The translations under genes were made by a program, and so were the position numbers. A stretch of DNA of 21,106 nt from positions 1 to 21,106 of the forward strand of contig JASHOI010000360.1 of assembly GCA_030041195.1 (NCBI GenBank), read 5' to 3'. Below the pieces are notes generated by a model, which saw only the letters and a list, made by a program, of their open reading frames with translations, made no database searches and had not been told where the DNA came from. How positions within the stretch are numbered: position 1 is the first letter of the stretch; the number at the start of each line of letters is the position of its first letter. Source of the DNA: Streptosporangiaceae bacterium. GTDB taxonomy: Bacteria; Actinomycetota; Actinomycetes; Streptosporangiales; Streptosporangiaceae. Shown here in pieces: positions 6,748-14,559 of the stretch.

Positions 6748-7485
6748 ATGACGGCCGACAAGCTGTACGACGCCATTGGCGCCGGTTATCCGGCGACAAG
6801 GCGGACCGAGCCGCGGATCGCGGCACGGATCTGGGCAGCTCTGGGGGATGCCCGCACGGTCTTGAATGTCGGTGCCGGCACCGGGTCGTATGAGCCCCCC
6901 GACCGCGCCGTGACCGCGGTGGAACCGTCTGCGACGATGCGGGCGCAGCGGCCCGCCGGAACCGCGCCGTGCCTGGCCGCGATCGCGGACAGCCTCCCGT
7001 TCGCCGATCAGTCGTTCGACGCCGCTATGGCGGTCCTATCGGACCATCACTGGCCCGATCCGATCGCCGGGCTGCGGGAGATGCGCAGGGTCGCCCGCCG
7101 GGTGGTCGTCTTCAACTTCGATGCTGAGCACGCCAACGAGTTCTGGCTGGTCCGTGACTACCTGCCGGAGCTCACCGCGCTTGCCGCGGGACACCCGACG
7201 ATGACGCAGCGTGCCGAGGCGATCGGCGCCAGGCTGGAGCCGGTGCCGATACCCTGGGACTGCGCGGACGGGTTCTTCCACGCATACTGGCGCCGGCCCG
7301 AGCAGTACCTGCGGCAGGAGGTCCGCCGCGGCATCTCGATCTTCACCGTAGTCGGCGCTCAGGCCGAGCAGCGGATGACGCACGAGCTAGGCGACGACCT
7401 GGCCGCCGGCCGGTGGGCCGCCCGCAACCGCGACATCACCGGGCTGGCCGAAGCCGAACTGGGCGCCCGGTTGCTGATCGCATGA
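6748..7485 (+). CDS. Class I SAM-dependent methyltransferase
   Basis: The protein is 245 aa with a Rossmann-type methyltransferase core. Motif I VLNVGAGTG is at 38-46, the acidic ribose contact is in TAVEP (Glu59), and the later segment DSLPFADQSFDAAMAVLS is the characteristic post-motif of UbiE/SmtA-like (Methyltransf_11) enzymes. DHHWPDP and the following REMRRVA fit small-molecule methyltransferases. The ATG at 6748 is preceded by GGAAGGAG (6735-6742) at 5 nt, better than the ATG at 6733 that would lie inside this site. It appears monocistronic: upstream is the tautomerase remnant and downstream the convergent SRPBCC gene. The substrate cannot be inferred. Confidence 0.9.
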   Translation: MTADKLYDAIGAGYPATRRTEPRIAARIWAALGDARTVLNVGAGTGSYEPPDRAVTAVEPSATMRAQRPAGTAPCLAAIADSLPFADQSFDAAMAVLSDHHWPDPIAGLREMRRVARRVVVFNFDAEHANEFWLVRDYLPELTALAAGHPTMTQRAEAIGARLEPVPIPWDCADGFFHAYWRRPEQYLRQEVRRGISIFTVVGAQAEQRMTHELGDDLAAGRWAARNRDITGLAEAELGARLLIA

Positions 7486-7607
7486 CAGGGCCGCAAGCCA
7501 GCTGCCGATCCCGTACGCCACCCACGCCCACCGTTCGTTTACCGGCCCCACGCCCTCCCAACTCTTCCCCCAGCCACCCTCGCAAATACCCCGGCTGGTC
7601 CTGTCGG

Positions 7608-8069
7608 CTAGTGCTGGTGGCGCTCGGCGAGTTGCTTCAGGTTCAGCAACTGCCGCCGGGCCATGATCAAGTCGCCAGCCGACAATCCGAGGGCGGCCCA
7701 GCGGGTCATTCGCGCGACTACTTTGAGCAGCAGGCGCGTCTGGTCCGGCTCCAGGGGCACGAGGATGTAGGACATGAAAACGCCCCCGATGTTGCCCGTT
7801 AGCTGCCTGCCGGGATCGACCGAGACGATCCGGCCAACCGGGCGCCCGGCGGTGGTGGTGAACCTGTCTCCTGCTTGAGGCTCCGGAAGGCCCGTCAGCT
7901 TCCTGGGCGAGCGGTGCCCGAGGTTGTCGATCCAGTCGTAGGAGTAGGGGGCGATCCTCACCTGCGCCACCCAGGGCCACACTGTCTCGGCGGGTGCCTC
8001 GACGGTCACGCCCCGCCACGCCCGCAGCGTGGGTGAGTCGACGAAGTCATCACACGGGTAGAACCGCAT
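7608..8069 (-). CDS. SRPBCC (START-like) domain protein
   Basis: The protein is 153 aa. After a short lead, RGVTVEAPAETVWPWVAQV (about 19-37) is the typical first strand and helix of the SRPBCC/polyketide-cyclase-like lipid-binding fold. GDRFTTT, an IVSVDPGRQL strand and a long C-terminal helix (SAGDLIMARRQLLNLKQLAE) follow, as in this fold. These proteins bind hydrophobic ligands or act as small-molecule cyclases or aromatases; nothing identifies the ligand here. The frame is open far upstream, but the ATG at 8069 has AGGAG 7 nt before it, and upstream extension would overlap the thioesterase gene. It lies 35 bp after the thioesterase stop, on the same strand, so the two are probably one operon under the divergent TetR gene. 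Confidence 0.82.
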   Translation of the reverse strand: MRFYPCDDFVDSPTLRAWRGVTVEAPAETVWPWVAQVRIAPYSYDWIDNLGHRSPRKLTGLPEPQAGDRFTTTAGRPVGRIVSVDPGRQLTGNIGGVFMSYILVPLEPDQTRLLLKVVARMTRWAALGLSAGDLIMARRQLLNLKQLAERHQH

Positions 8070-8104
8070 GGTCTCGCTCCTGCTGACGCCCCACCGGTCA
8101 CCGA

Positions 8105-8905
8105 TCACGCGCGATCCCCCGATCCGGCCCCCAAGGGTCCGCCGGTGGCAGGCTGGAGTATCTGGGCTTGCAAGGCGATGCCGAGCATGCCGTCGTGGTC
8201 TGACAGATGAGTAACGGCGAGGCCTGTGCTGTCGCCTGGCCATTGCTCGCTGACGGCCAGATGGAGCCACCTGCCGTGGGGGTCGCGGTCCAAGCTGACG
8301 GTGAGGTCGGGGTTGACTGGGCTCGCTGTGCTGATCGGAGCGCCGACGCCGTGGCCGATGTCGGCCATCGTGGCGGCAGCGATGGCAGCGGAGGTGATGT
8401 GTCCTTCGATGACGGGGACGCGCAGCCGGGCGAGGCACCAGCCGGCACCGACACCGTGGTGGCCGGTGCTGGTGCGGCATTCCACCGCGCCGCCGAAGAA
8501 CCCATCGTTCCAGGCGCGGATGGGGGTGAGGGTGGAGGGGTCGGGCAGGCCATCGGTATCTGGCCAGCGCGCTGCGAGCGGTTCGGCTGGGCTGGTGGCG
8601 AGCCACAGCACGGAGATGATGGCGAGTTCGGCTCCATGGCCGGTGACGCGGGCCTGGTCGAGCCGCACCCGGCGGCCTTGGCGCAGGCCGCGGGTCTCGA
8701 CGGTCAGCGGTTCCATCGGGGCTGGGCGGATGAAGTCCGCCGTCACCCGTGCGAGGCGCCCGGCCGGTTCCGCTTGGCGTTCGAGGACCGAAAGCGCAGC
8801 CCCGACGATCGCCCCGCCGGCGATGATGCCGGGGTCATGGGGGCCGGCCGCCGGGGCCTGCGGGTGCAGGACTGCGGACCCCTCTTCACGGAACAAGGCG
8901 GTCAT
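8105..8905 (-). CDS. Acyl-CoA thioesterase-like double-hotdog protein
   Basis: The protein is 266 aa. The N-terminal half has GGAIVGAALSVLERQA followed by a beta-rich run with RVTADFIRPAPMEPLTVETR and RVRLDQARVTGHGAELAII. This is the helix-then-strands signature of a hotdog domain with the TesB/4HBT_3 pattern. The second half (WCLARLRVPVIEGHITS, then HGRWLHLAVSEQW, then GLAVTHLSDHDGMLGIALQAQIL) is a second hotdog repeat. Such proteins hydrolyse acyl-CoA thioesters; the chain length is not readable. The start at 8905 is an ATG with a distant GGAG (11 nt). The downstream SRPBCC gene follows by 35 bp. Divergent from a TetR regulator gene 149 bp away, the likely repressor. Confidence 0.8.
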   Translation of the reverse strand: MTALFREEGSAVLHPQAPAAGPHDPGIIAGGAIVGAALSVLERQAEPAGRLARVTADFIRPAPMEPLTVETRGLRQGRRVRLDQARVTGHGAELAIISVLWLATSPAEPLAARWPDTDGLPDPSTLTPIRAWNDGFFGGAVECRTSTGHHGVGAGWCLARLRVPVIEGHITSAAIAAATMADIGHGVGAPISTASPVNPDLTVSLDRDPHGRWLHLAVSEQWPGDSTGLAVTHLSDHDGMLGIALQAQILQPATGGPLGAGSGDRA

Positions 8906-8990
8906 GGCGGTCTGGGCTCCGGGTCAACTGCGGCATGCCGGTGGTCCTCCAGGGGGCGTCCTCAGCACACGGATGCCCATGTATTCGGTC

Positions 8991-9004
8991 CCGTATAATT
9001 ACGG
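8991..9004. promoter_or_regulatory. Palindrome overlapping a -10 box between thioesterase and TetR genes
   Basis: CCGTA-TAAT-TACGG is an inverted repeat with 5-bp arms, in an AT-richer patch of the 149-bp divergent region. It contains a perfect TATAAT (8994-8999) on the plus strand, about 55 bp before the TetR ATG at 9055. No good -35 hexamer is visible at 17-18 bp. TetR proteins usually bind such dyads over their own promoter, so this is the best operator candidate for divergent control. Confidence 0.5.
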
Positions 9005-9054
9005 TAGCGCGTCCAGCGGCATCGTCAAATTCCGGTCATGAACAGTGAGAGGCC

Positions 9055-9621
9055 ATGGCTGCCATCACCCGGACACCCCGCAACAGATGGATAGAGGAGG
9101 GCCTGCGAGCCCTCGCGGCCGGCGGCCCGGACGCGGTTCGCGTCGAGGCCCTAGCACAGGCGCTCGGGGTGACCAAGGGCGGCTTCTACGGGCATTTCGC
9201 CGACCGGAACGCACTGCTGAAAGAGATGCTCGACAGCTGGGAACGGAAGGCCACCGACGATGCGCTCGAGCGGGTCCAGCGCAAGGGAGGCGACCTCAGG
9301 ACCAGGCTGCGGCGGGCGGGTGCGCTCACCTTCTCCCGCGAGCTGCTGCCGATCGAGCTGGCTATCCGAGACTGGGCCCGGCGTGACCACGCGGTCGCCG
9401 AGCGGCTGCGGCGCGTCGATAACCGGCGCATGGAGTACCTGCGTTTGCTGTTCGGCGCCCTCGGCGACGACGAGGCCGTGGCCGAGGCCCGTAGCACGCT
9501 CGCCTTCTCCCTGATGATCGGCTGCCACTTCATGGCCGCCGATCACGGCGCACGCACCCGGGAAGAGGCGCTGGCGCTGGCCGCCAGCTGGCTCCTGGCG
9601 CCGGGGCGAGATGACCGGTGA
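9055..9621 (+). CDS. TetR/AcrR family transcriptional regulator
   Basis: The protein is 188 aa, the usual TetR length. The DNA-binding domain is at about residues 10-58: ALAQALGVTKGGFYGHFADRNALLKEML is the classic recognition helix and following turn. The C-terminal ligand/dimer domain (about 65-188) is all-helical with WARRDHAVAERLRRVDNRR, as in many actinobacterial members. The start at ATG 9055 gives the normal N-terminal length, with a purine-rich GTGAGAGG directly before it. It diverges from the thioesterase-SRPBCC pair and most likely represses both that pair and itself through the palindrome at 8991-9004. The ligand is unknown; an acyl-CoA or a lipophilic compound would fit the neighbours (inference). 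Confidence 0.92.
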   Translation: MAAITRTPRNRWIEEGLRALAAGGPDAVRVEALAQALGVTKGGFYGHFADRNALLKEMLDSWERKATDDALERVQRKGGDLRTRLRRAGALTFSRELLPIELAIRDWARRDHAVAERLRRVDNRRMEYLRLLFGALGDDEAVAEARSTLAFSLMIGCHFMAADHGARTREEALALAASWLLAPGRDDR

Positions 9622-9656
9622 CCTGACGTTCCAGACCTTGCCGTCCGCGCGGGCTG

Positions 9657-10592
9657 TCAGCTGAGAAATGACTCGATCAGGGGGACGAAGGCCTTCTGGT
9701 CCTGGAACAAGAACGCATGGCCAGCGTCGGGGTAGAGCTTGAGCCTCGCGCCCCGGATCAGCTGGGCGAGCGCGTAGTCGTTGGCGACCGGGTCGAGGCG
9801 GTCGGTGGTTCCGTCGGCGATGAGCGTGGGCGCGGAGATCGTGGCGGTCTGCTGGCCGGCCGGGTCGGTGCCCCCAGACCACACGTTCACAGCGTGTCCC
9901 TGCGCGGCGATCGTGGCGGCCGGGGCCGGGGCGTGCGGCGGATAGGCCGCGATCGCCGTCTGGTACGCCTGCTGCGCCGCGGCTTGGCTGGCCGGGAAAA
10001 GATCAGCCATCACTTCCTGCACGTTGCCGCTGGTGAGCGCCTGCACCGCGGCCTGCGAGGGCGGCACCATCTTGCCGGTGCCCGGGAACGTGGCGCACAG
10101 CACCAGGCGGCGGACCTGGGCCGGGTGCAGGACCGCCAGGGCCTGGGCGATGGCGCCGCCCATCGACCAGCCCAGCACATCCGGCCTGACCAGGCCGAGC
10201 GCGCCGATGAGCGCACTGGTCTGGTTGGCCATGGCGTCGACGGTGAGCGGCGCCGGCAATGCCTGGGTGCGGCCCACCCCGGCATTGTCGAAGATCACCA
10301 GGCGGTAGTGCCCGGCCAGCGCGCCGACGAACCGGGGGTCCCAGCTGTTCATCGTGGCGGTGTAGCCCGTGATCAGGACCAGCGGCGGGCCGGTCCCCAC
10401 GACCCGGTAGCCGACAACGCCCAGCCTGGTATGAGCGATCCGGACCGGGGCGGAGACGACCGCCTGCGCCGACGCCGGCAGGCTCGCAGGTGTCATCTGT
10501 TGCCGCGGCGACGAGCCGCATCCGGCCAGGGCCACGGCCGATGCCGCGGCCATGCCCAGGGCGAGCTGCCGGCCCATGTTCAGCCCACGCAT
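9657..10592 (-). CDS. Secreted lipoprotein alpha/beta hydrolase
   Basis: The protein is 311 aa. A lipoprotein signal peptide (basic start, hydrophobic 9-21, lipobox LAGC with Cys25 as the lipidated residue) predicts an exported, membrane-anchored enzyme. The alpha/beta hydrolase fold follows: oxyanion-strand region PPLVLITGYTATMNSWDP (69-86), VIFDNAGVGRT, nucleophile elbow GWSMGG (Ser143), acid Asp264 in DGTTDRLDP and base His292 in DAGHAF. Reaction class: ester or similar bond hydrolysis of an external substrate; the exact substrate is not visible. The ATG at 10592 is chosen over an upstream frame start because AGGAG (10602-10606) sits 9 nt upstream and the signal peptide starts here. A strong hairpin lies directly upstream (10613-10641). 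It is convergent with the TetR gene, 35 bp between stops. Confidence 0.9.
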   Translation of the reverse strand: MRGLNMGRQLALGMAAASAVALAGCGSSPRQQMTPASLPASAQAVVSAPVRIAHTRLGVVGYRVVGTGPPLVLITGYTATMNSWDPRFVGALAGHYRLVIFDNAGVGRTQALPAPLTVDAMANQTSALIGALGLVRPDVLGWSMGGAIAQALAVLHPAQVRRLVLCATFPGTGKMVPPSQAAVQALTSGNVQEVMADLFPASQAAAQQAYQTAIAAYPPHAPAPAATIAAQGHAVNVWSGGTDPAGQQTATISAPTLIADGTTDRLDPVANDYALAQLIRGARLKLYPDAGHAFLFQDQKAFVPLIESFLS

Positions 10593-10612
10593 CGGCAACG
10601 ACTCCTGCCTGG

Positions 10613-10641
10613 GCTGTGCCCGCCACGGCCGCGGGCACAGC
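10613..10641. promoter_or_regulatory. 11-bp-arm hairpin/dyad upstream of the lipoprotein hydrolase
   Basis: GCTGTGCCCGC (10613-10623) and GCGGGCACAGC (10631-10641) are perfect reverse complements with a 7-nt loop. It lies 6 bp upstream of the ribosome binding site and 20 bp upstream of the ATG of the hydrolase (minus strand). In RNA it would be a very stable stem in the 5' leader; in DNA it could be an operator. It is also downstream of the methyltransferase (stop at 10721), so a terminator for that gene is a third reading. Confidence 0.6.
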
Positions 10642-10720
10642 GTGATCGATGAGACCATAATCGCAGCTGCCGTCGCCGCACCTCGAGGTGGTGATCGAGG
10701 CGCGGTGGATTCGCCGCTGG

Positions 10721-11401
10721 CTATCGGGCAAGCACGAGCATTTCGTTGCCGCCGCGCTGGAATTCGTAGTCAACCCGTCGAATAGAATACCGAATTCCGA
10801 GATTCAGCCGCAAATCCTCGAGCAATGTCGGCACCGTCCGGCCGCCCTGCTCCAGCAGCGGAAATACGCGGACCTCGCCGCGGCACACCCGATACAGCTC
10901 GCGCAATGCATTTCGATGGAATTCCGCATCGAGCCGATCAGCATAGGTGAAGAGGAAATGCGAGCTGAGGACGAGGTCGAATTGCATGCCGGAAAACGGC
11001 AGTTTCGGCAGCGACGACGTTACGTATCGATCCGGGTTGGCGACCAGATCGCGGGCGAACAGCTCGGCCGATTCACGGCGAGTTCGCGCGTGCCCGGCCA
11101 GGTCGCCGTAGAAATCCCAGACGTAGCGATCCGATCCGGCCGCGGTATGTGCGCTGCCTCGGGTGGTTTCGGCGACGACGTGCGCGGCAAGGGATTCGCG
11201 GGACATCGCGTACACCGGGTCGGCCGCGATCGCGACAGCTCCGTTGGCATTCGCCTTTGCGGTAAAGCTCGAACCGCCGCCCGGACAGTCGAGGATCGAA
11301 CCGGCCATGTCCTCGCCGGTCAGCGTGAACATCGCCCGGTATTCGTCGTACGAGCGCGCGCTGATCAGATATTCGCCAACGTTATCGGGATCTGGCTCCA
11401 T
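10721..11401 (-). CDS. Class I SAM-dependent methyltransferase
   Basis: The protein is 226 aa. Motif I is the unusual SILDCPGGGSSF (35-46), with an acidic second-strand end (AADPVY, Asp61). QFDLVLSSHFLFTYADRL provides the motif IV/substrate region and ALRELYRVCRGEVRVFPL the fifth strand. The DCPGG form of motif I is seen in a group of small actinobacterial methyltransferases of unknown substrate. The ATG at 11401 is selected because GGAGGAG lies 6 nt upstream and the conserved part starts soon after; the frame is open a further 83 codons without homology. It starts 28 bp downstream of the broken Gfo/Idh/MocA gene on the same strand, so both were probably one transcript before that gene decayed. 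Its own promoter is not obvious. Confidence 0.88.
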   Translation of the reverse strand: MEPDPDNVGEYLISARSYDEYRAMFTLTGEDMAGSILDCPGGGSSFTAKANANGAVAIAADPVYAMSRESLAAHVVAETTRGSAHTAAGSDRYVWDFYGDLAGHARTRRESAELFARDLVANPDRYVTSSLPKLPFSGMQFDLVLSSHFLFTYADRLDAEFHRNALRELYRVCRGEVRVFPLLEQGGRTVPTLLEDLRLNLGIRYSIRRVDYEFQRGGNEMLVLAR

Positions 11402-11429
11402 GAATGCTCTCCTCCGTCCTCCGAAGGCT

Positions 11430-11808
11430 CTAGATGTGCTCGCCGGCTCCGATGGTGAATCCTCGCCAGGCGCCGGGCGTGACGTCGACCGGGCTGCCGG
11501 TCTGCGCTGACTGCCCGGCCGCAAGTGCCACGCGCAGGATTTCGTAGGCGCCTGGCGCTGACAGAACCGCCGGCCCCGATGCCTCGATCGCGTCCAGGAA
11601 GTGCTGGCTGGCGCGCCGGAAACTGACCGCCCAGTCAGCCTCGACGTCACGGTGATAGTCCATGGCGCGGCCTTTCGCCACGATCACTGGAGGCAGGTCA
11701 GTCAGATGGCCGTGCCCGCGCGTCACCCACAGCACGCCGTTGCTCCCGGTCACCTCGATATAGTCGTTCGCCGGGTACCCCACAGCCGATGATGGCAACC
11801 CTGTGCAT
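11430..11808 (-). pseudogene. Gfo/Idh/MocA oxidoreductase remnant with large internal deletion
   Basis: The minus strand has an ATG at 11808 that reads MHRVAIIGCGVPG, the typical Rossmann start of a Gfo/Idh/MocA dehydrogenase. At about 11770 the homology jumps to another frame, which reads YPANDYIEVTGSNGVLWV (from about 11777) and continues through RGHGHLTDLPPV, a FLDAIEASG helix and EILRVALAAGQSAQTG to a TAG at 11430. This is the C-terminal part of the same family. About 230 residues, including the substrate and catalytic Lys/His region, are missing, and the two parts are out of frame. A GTACCCGGC stretch at the junction belongs equally to both reading frames, consistent with a microhomology deletion. 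A frame open from 12092 covers the C-terminal part, but its upstream half has no homology and overlaps the regulator gene. Family assignment is from motif recognition. Confidence 0.75.
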
Positions 11809-11901
11809 TCCTTCGGGTCACGCCCCTTCCGTTGCCCGTGCGATCTCGTTCCGTACAAGTAGTGACACGCGAACATGGCACGCGGCATCCCTGCGCTGAC
11901 G

Positions 11902-14511
11902 TCAGGCAGGGGACACCACGGCGAGCTGGCGGCGGACTCGGTCTGCCTCCGGCGCGCCCAGCTGGGTGTACAGGGTGAGTGCGAGCTGCCAGTGGTGGCG
12001 GGCTTGCTCGTCCTGCAAGGCGGCGTGGTGGCTTTCGGCGAGGTCGCGGTGCACGCTGGCCCGCTGGTAGGTGTTGCCGGTCTCGGCGGCAAGCCGGAGC
12101 GCTGTGCCGAGTTCGGCGCGAGCGGCGGCGGGCTGGCCGGTGGCGTGCAGGCCCTCGGCGAGGCTGCGCAGCGTCAGCGTCTCACCGTGCTGGTTACCGG
12201 CTTGCCGGTGCAAGCTGAGCGCCTGCCGGAGGTAGCTGATGGCCTGCGAATACAAACCCTGCCGCAGGCTGACCTGGCCGAGACACAGCAGTCCGCTCGC
12301 CACGCCGTCCGGGTGAGCGATGCGGCGGAAGATAGTCAGGGATTGCTCATAGAAGTCGGCCGCCTGGGCCAGCTGTCCGCGTCGGAGGCTGAGCTCGCCG
12401 ATCCACGTCAGCGCGCCGGCTTCGCCGCGCTGGTCTTTGACGTCGCGGAGCACCGGCAGAGCACGCTGCAGGTGCTCGGCCGCCTGGTCGTACGAGCCCA
12501 GCTCGGTCTCGGCGCCGGCGAGGTCAGCGAGCGCGCGTGCGGCGCCGAGGCTGTCCCCGGCGTCCTGGTGCGCGGCGATGGCCTGGTGGTAGTAGCTGGC
12601 CGCAGACCGGGGGTTGTGCAACCGGAACTCGGCGACGCCGAGATTGATCAGGGCCCGAGCCTGGCCGATGCGGTCGCCGCATTGCCGGTACCGCTCGAGC
12701 GCGGCCTGGTAATGGCCGGCCGCGTCGCGGTAGTGGCCGTTCATGATGCCGATGCCGCCCAGGCCGGTCAGCGCCGCGGCTTCTGTGGCAGGGCCGCCGG
12801 ACAGGCGCGCGGCTTGCAGCGCGTGGCTGTAGATCGTGTGCGCCTCGGGCAGGTGACTGCCGTTCATCAGGTACCGGAACAGCGTGCCGGCCAGCCCGGC
12901 GGCGTGATCTGGCCAGCCGTGCCCGGCGCAATGCACGACCACGGCGACCAGGTTTGCCCGCTCGCGGTCGAGCCATGCCCGCGCGCCCGCCTCGCCAGGC
13001 ATGGCCGGGAGCGCGGCGGCTGGCGGAACGCGCGGCCGATGGTGAGCTTCGGCCGGGAACAACAGGTCCATGGCGGCGGCGGCCGCGGCCCGGTAGTAGT
13101 CGAACAGCCGGGTCAGCGCCTGCCGGGACTGGCCGCCGGTGTCGCGCGCGGCGGCCTGCTCGCGGGCGTAGGCGCACAGCAGGTCGTGCATGCCGTACCG
13201 GCCAGGACCGGATTCCTGCAGCAGGCTGGCCCGGTGCAGCCGGCTGAGCACCCGGCGGGCCTGGGCGGTGCTGGTGCCGGTCAGCGCGGCGGCGGCGTGC
13301 ACGTCCAGGTCTTCGCCGGGATGCAGGCCAGCCAGCGCGAACGCCGCAGCCACATCGCCGGGCAGTTGCCGGCAGGACCAGGAGAACACCGCCCGGACAT
13401 CGGCGCGTTCCTCCCCGGCGTCCAGGCCATCCAGCCGGCCGGCGGACAGCTCGGCCACCAGCTCGGCCAGCGGAGTAGTGCGCCGGGCGGCGGCCAGCTC
13501 GGCCGCGATCCGCAAAGCGAGCGGCAGCCGGGCGCACAGTCCGGCCAGCTCGGCTACTGCCTGCGGGTCCTGGCCGGCCCGCGGCCCGATCAGCGAGCGC
13601 AGCAGCGCAATGGCGTCAGCTGGCGGCAGCACGTCCAGGTCCAGCCGCCGGGCCCCGTCGGCGGCCACCAGCCCGGCCAGTGTGTCCCGGCTGGTCACCA
13701 CCGCCACACAGCCCGGGTCGCCGGGCAGCAGCGGCCGGACCTGGCCGGCGTCGCGCGCGTTGTCCAGCACTACCAGCACCTGCCGGCCAGACAGCCTGCT
13801 GCGGTACAGCCCGGCCCGGTCCTCAATCTCGTCGGGGATGTCGGTGCCCGGCACGCCCAGCGCGCGCAGCAGACCAGCCAGCGCATCGGCTGCCGCCACC
13901 GGCTCTCCTGTGTCGTAGCCGCGCAGGTTCACATACAGCTGACCGTCAGGGAACCGCTCCGCGACCAGGTGCGCCCACTGCACCGCCAGCGCGGTCTTGC
14001 CAACCCCGGCCGTCCCGCCGATGGCCGAGATCACGACCGCACGCGCCCGCGCACCCGGCGGGCCGTCAAGCAGCCCGGTCAGCGCTGCCAGCTCAGCGTC
14101 GCGACCGCTGAAACAGCCGACGGCCGCGGGCAGCTGACGCGGCACCGGCGGCGCGATGGTGCCCGGTCCCTGCTCCGCCCACTCCGCGGGCTGTGGCCCG
14201 GGCCAAGTGCCGTCATCCCTGCCGTCCTGTGCCTGGTGGTGCGGGCCGTGGGCGGCCCGGTCAGCTGCGCCTCCGGCCAGGCGCCGCGCCGCGGCCGCGA
14301 GGAATGCTGCCCGTCCGTCGCCGTGCAGCCCCAGCGCATCGGCGAGCCGGTACACGGTAGCGGGGTGGGGTAATCTGACCCGGCCACGCTCGATATCGCC
14401 GACCGTCCGCACGCTCAGGCCCGACCGCTTCGCCAGCTCCTCCTGCGATAGCCCGGCTGACCGGCGGCAGGTACACAACAGGGCACCGAACAGTGCGACG
14501 TGCTCAGTCAT
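11902..14511 (-). CDS. XRE-type HTH, NB-ARC (STAND) and TPR regulator
   Basis: The protein is 869 aa. Domains: helix-turn-helix of the XRE/Cro type (about 8-62: RRSAGLSQEELAKRSGLSVR, then VGDIERGRVRLPHP), a low-complexity linker, NB-ARC STAND ATPase from about 125 (PRQLPAA; P-loop GGTAGVGKT at 165-173; Walker B VLVVLDNARD at 245-254; MHDLLCAYARE in the winged-helix/arm region), and a long run of TPR helices (about 560-869, with A-x2-G/Y-x-A repeats such as GHYRDAAGHYQAALERY). STAND regulators stay inactive with ADP and oligomerise after ligand sensing by the TPR sensor; that is family knowledge. The ATG at 14511 is chosen because the HTH begins a few residues later, although the Shine-Dalgarno is weak (GCGGGATG). 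A perfect dyad at 14542-14559 suggests autoregulation. The NB-ARC is a near paralogue of that in the SARP at 1-1389. Confidence 0.93.
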   Translation of the reverse strand: MTEHVALFGALLCTCRRSAGLSQEELAKRSGLSVRTVGDIERGRVRLPHPATVYRLADALGLHGDGRAAFLAAAARRLAGGAADRAAHGPHHQAQDGRDDGTWPGPQPAEWAEQGPGTIAPPVPRQLPAAVGCFSGRDAELAALTGLLDGPPGARARAVVISAIGGTAGVGKTALAVQWAHLVAERFPDGQLYVNLRGYDTGEPVAAADALAGLLRALGVPGTDIPDEIEDRAGLYRSRLSGRQVLVVLDNARDAGQVRPLLPGDPGCVAVVTSRDTLAGLVAADGARRLDLDVLPPADAIALLRSLIGPRAGQDPQAVAELAGLCARLPLALRIAAELAAARRTTPLAELVAELSAGRLDGLDAGEERADVRAVFSWSCRQLPGDVAAAFALAGLHPGEDLDVHAAAALTGTSTAQARRVLSRLHRASLLQESGPGRYGMHDLLCAYAREQAAARDTGGQSRQALTRLFDYYRAAAAAAMDLLFPAEAHHRPRVPPAAALPAMPGEAGARAWLDRERANLVAVVVHCAGHGWPDHAAGLAGTLFRYLMNGSHLPEAHTIYSHALQAARLSGGPATEAAALTGLGGIGIMNGHYRDAAGHYQAALERYRQCGDRIGQARALINLGVAEFRLHNPRSAASYYHQAIAAHQDAGDSLGAARALADLAGAETELGSYDQAAEHLQRALPVLRDVKDQRGEAGALTWIGELSLRRGQLAQAADFYEQSLTIFRRIAHPDGVASGLLCLGQVSLRQGLYSQAISYLRQALSLHRQAGNQHGETLTLRSLAEGLHATGQPAAARAELGTALRLAAETGNTYQRASVHRDLAESHHAALQDEQARHHWQLALTLYTQLGAPEADRVRRQLAVVSPA

Positions 14512-14541
14512 TACGCATCCCGCAGTTTCCCGGGTGCGCCA

Positions 14542-14559
14542 GGCACGTTGAAACGTGCC
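14542..14559. promoter_or_regulatory. Perfect 18-bp dyad upstream of the XRE-NB-ARC regulator
   Basis: GGCACGTT (14542-14549), GA, AACGTGCC (14552-14559): exact 8-bp arms, 31 bp before the start codon at 14511. XRE-type HTH proteins bind such short dyads, so autoregulation of the adjacent gene is a natural reading. A hairpin in the leader is the alternative. Confidence 0.55.

Noticed and set aside
11875..14373. Open frame of 832 codons on the plus strand
   Set aside because: It is antisense to the XRE-NB-ARC-TPR gene and composed of low-complexity Gly/Val/Gln-rich sequence. Length alone is explained by high third-position GC on the opposite strand.
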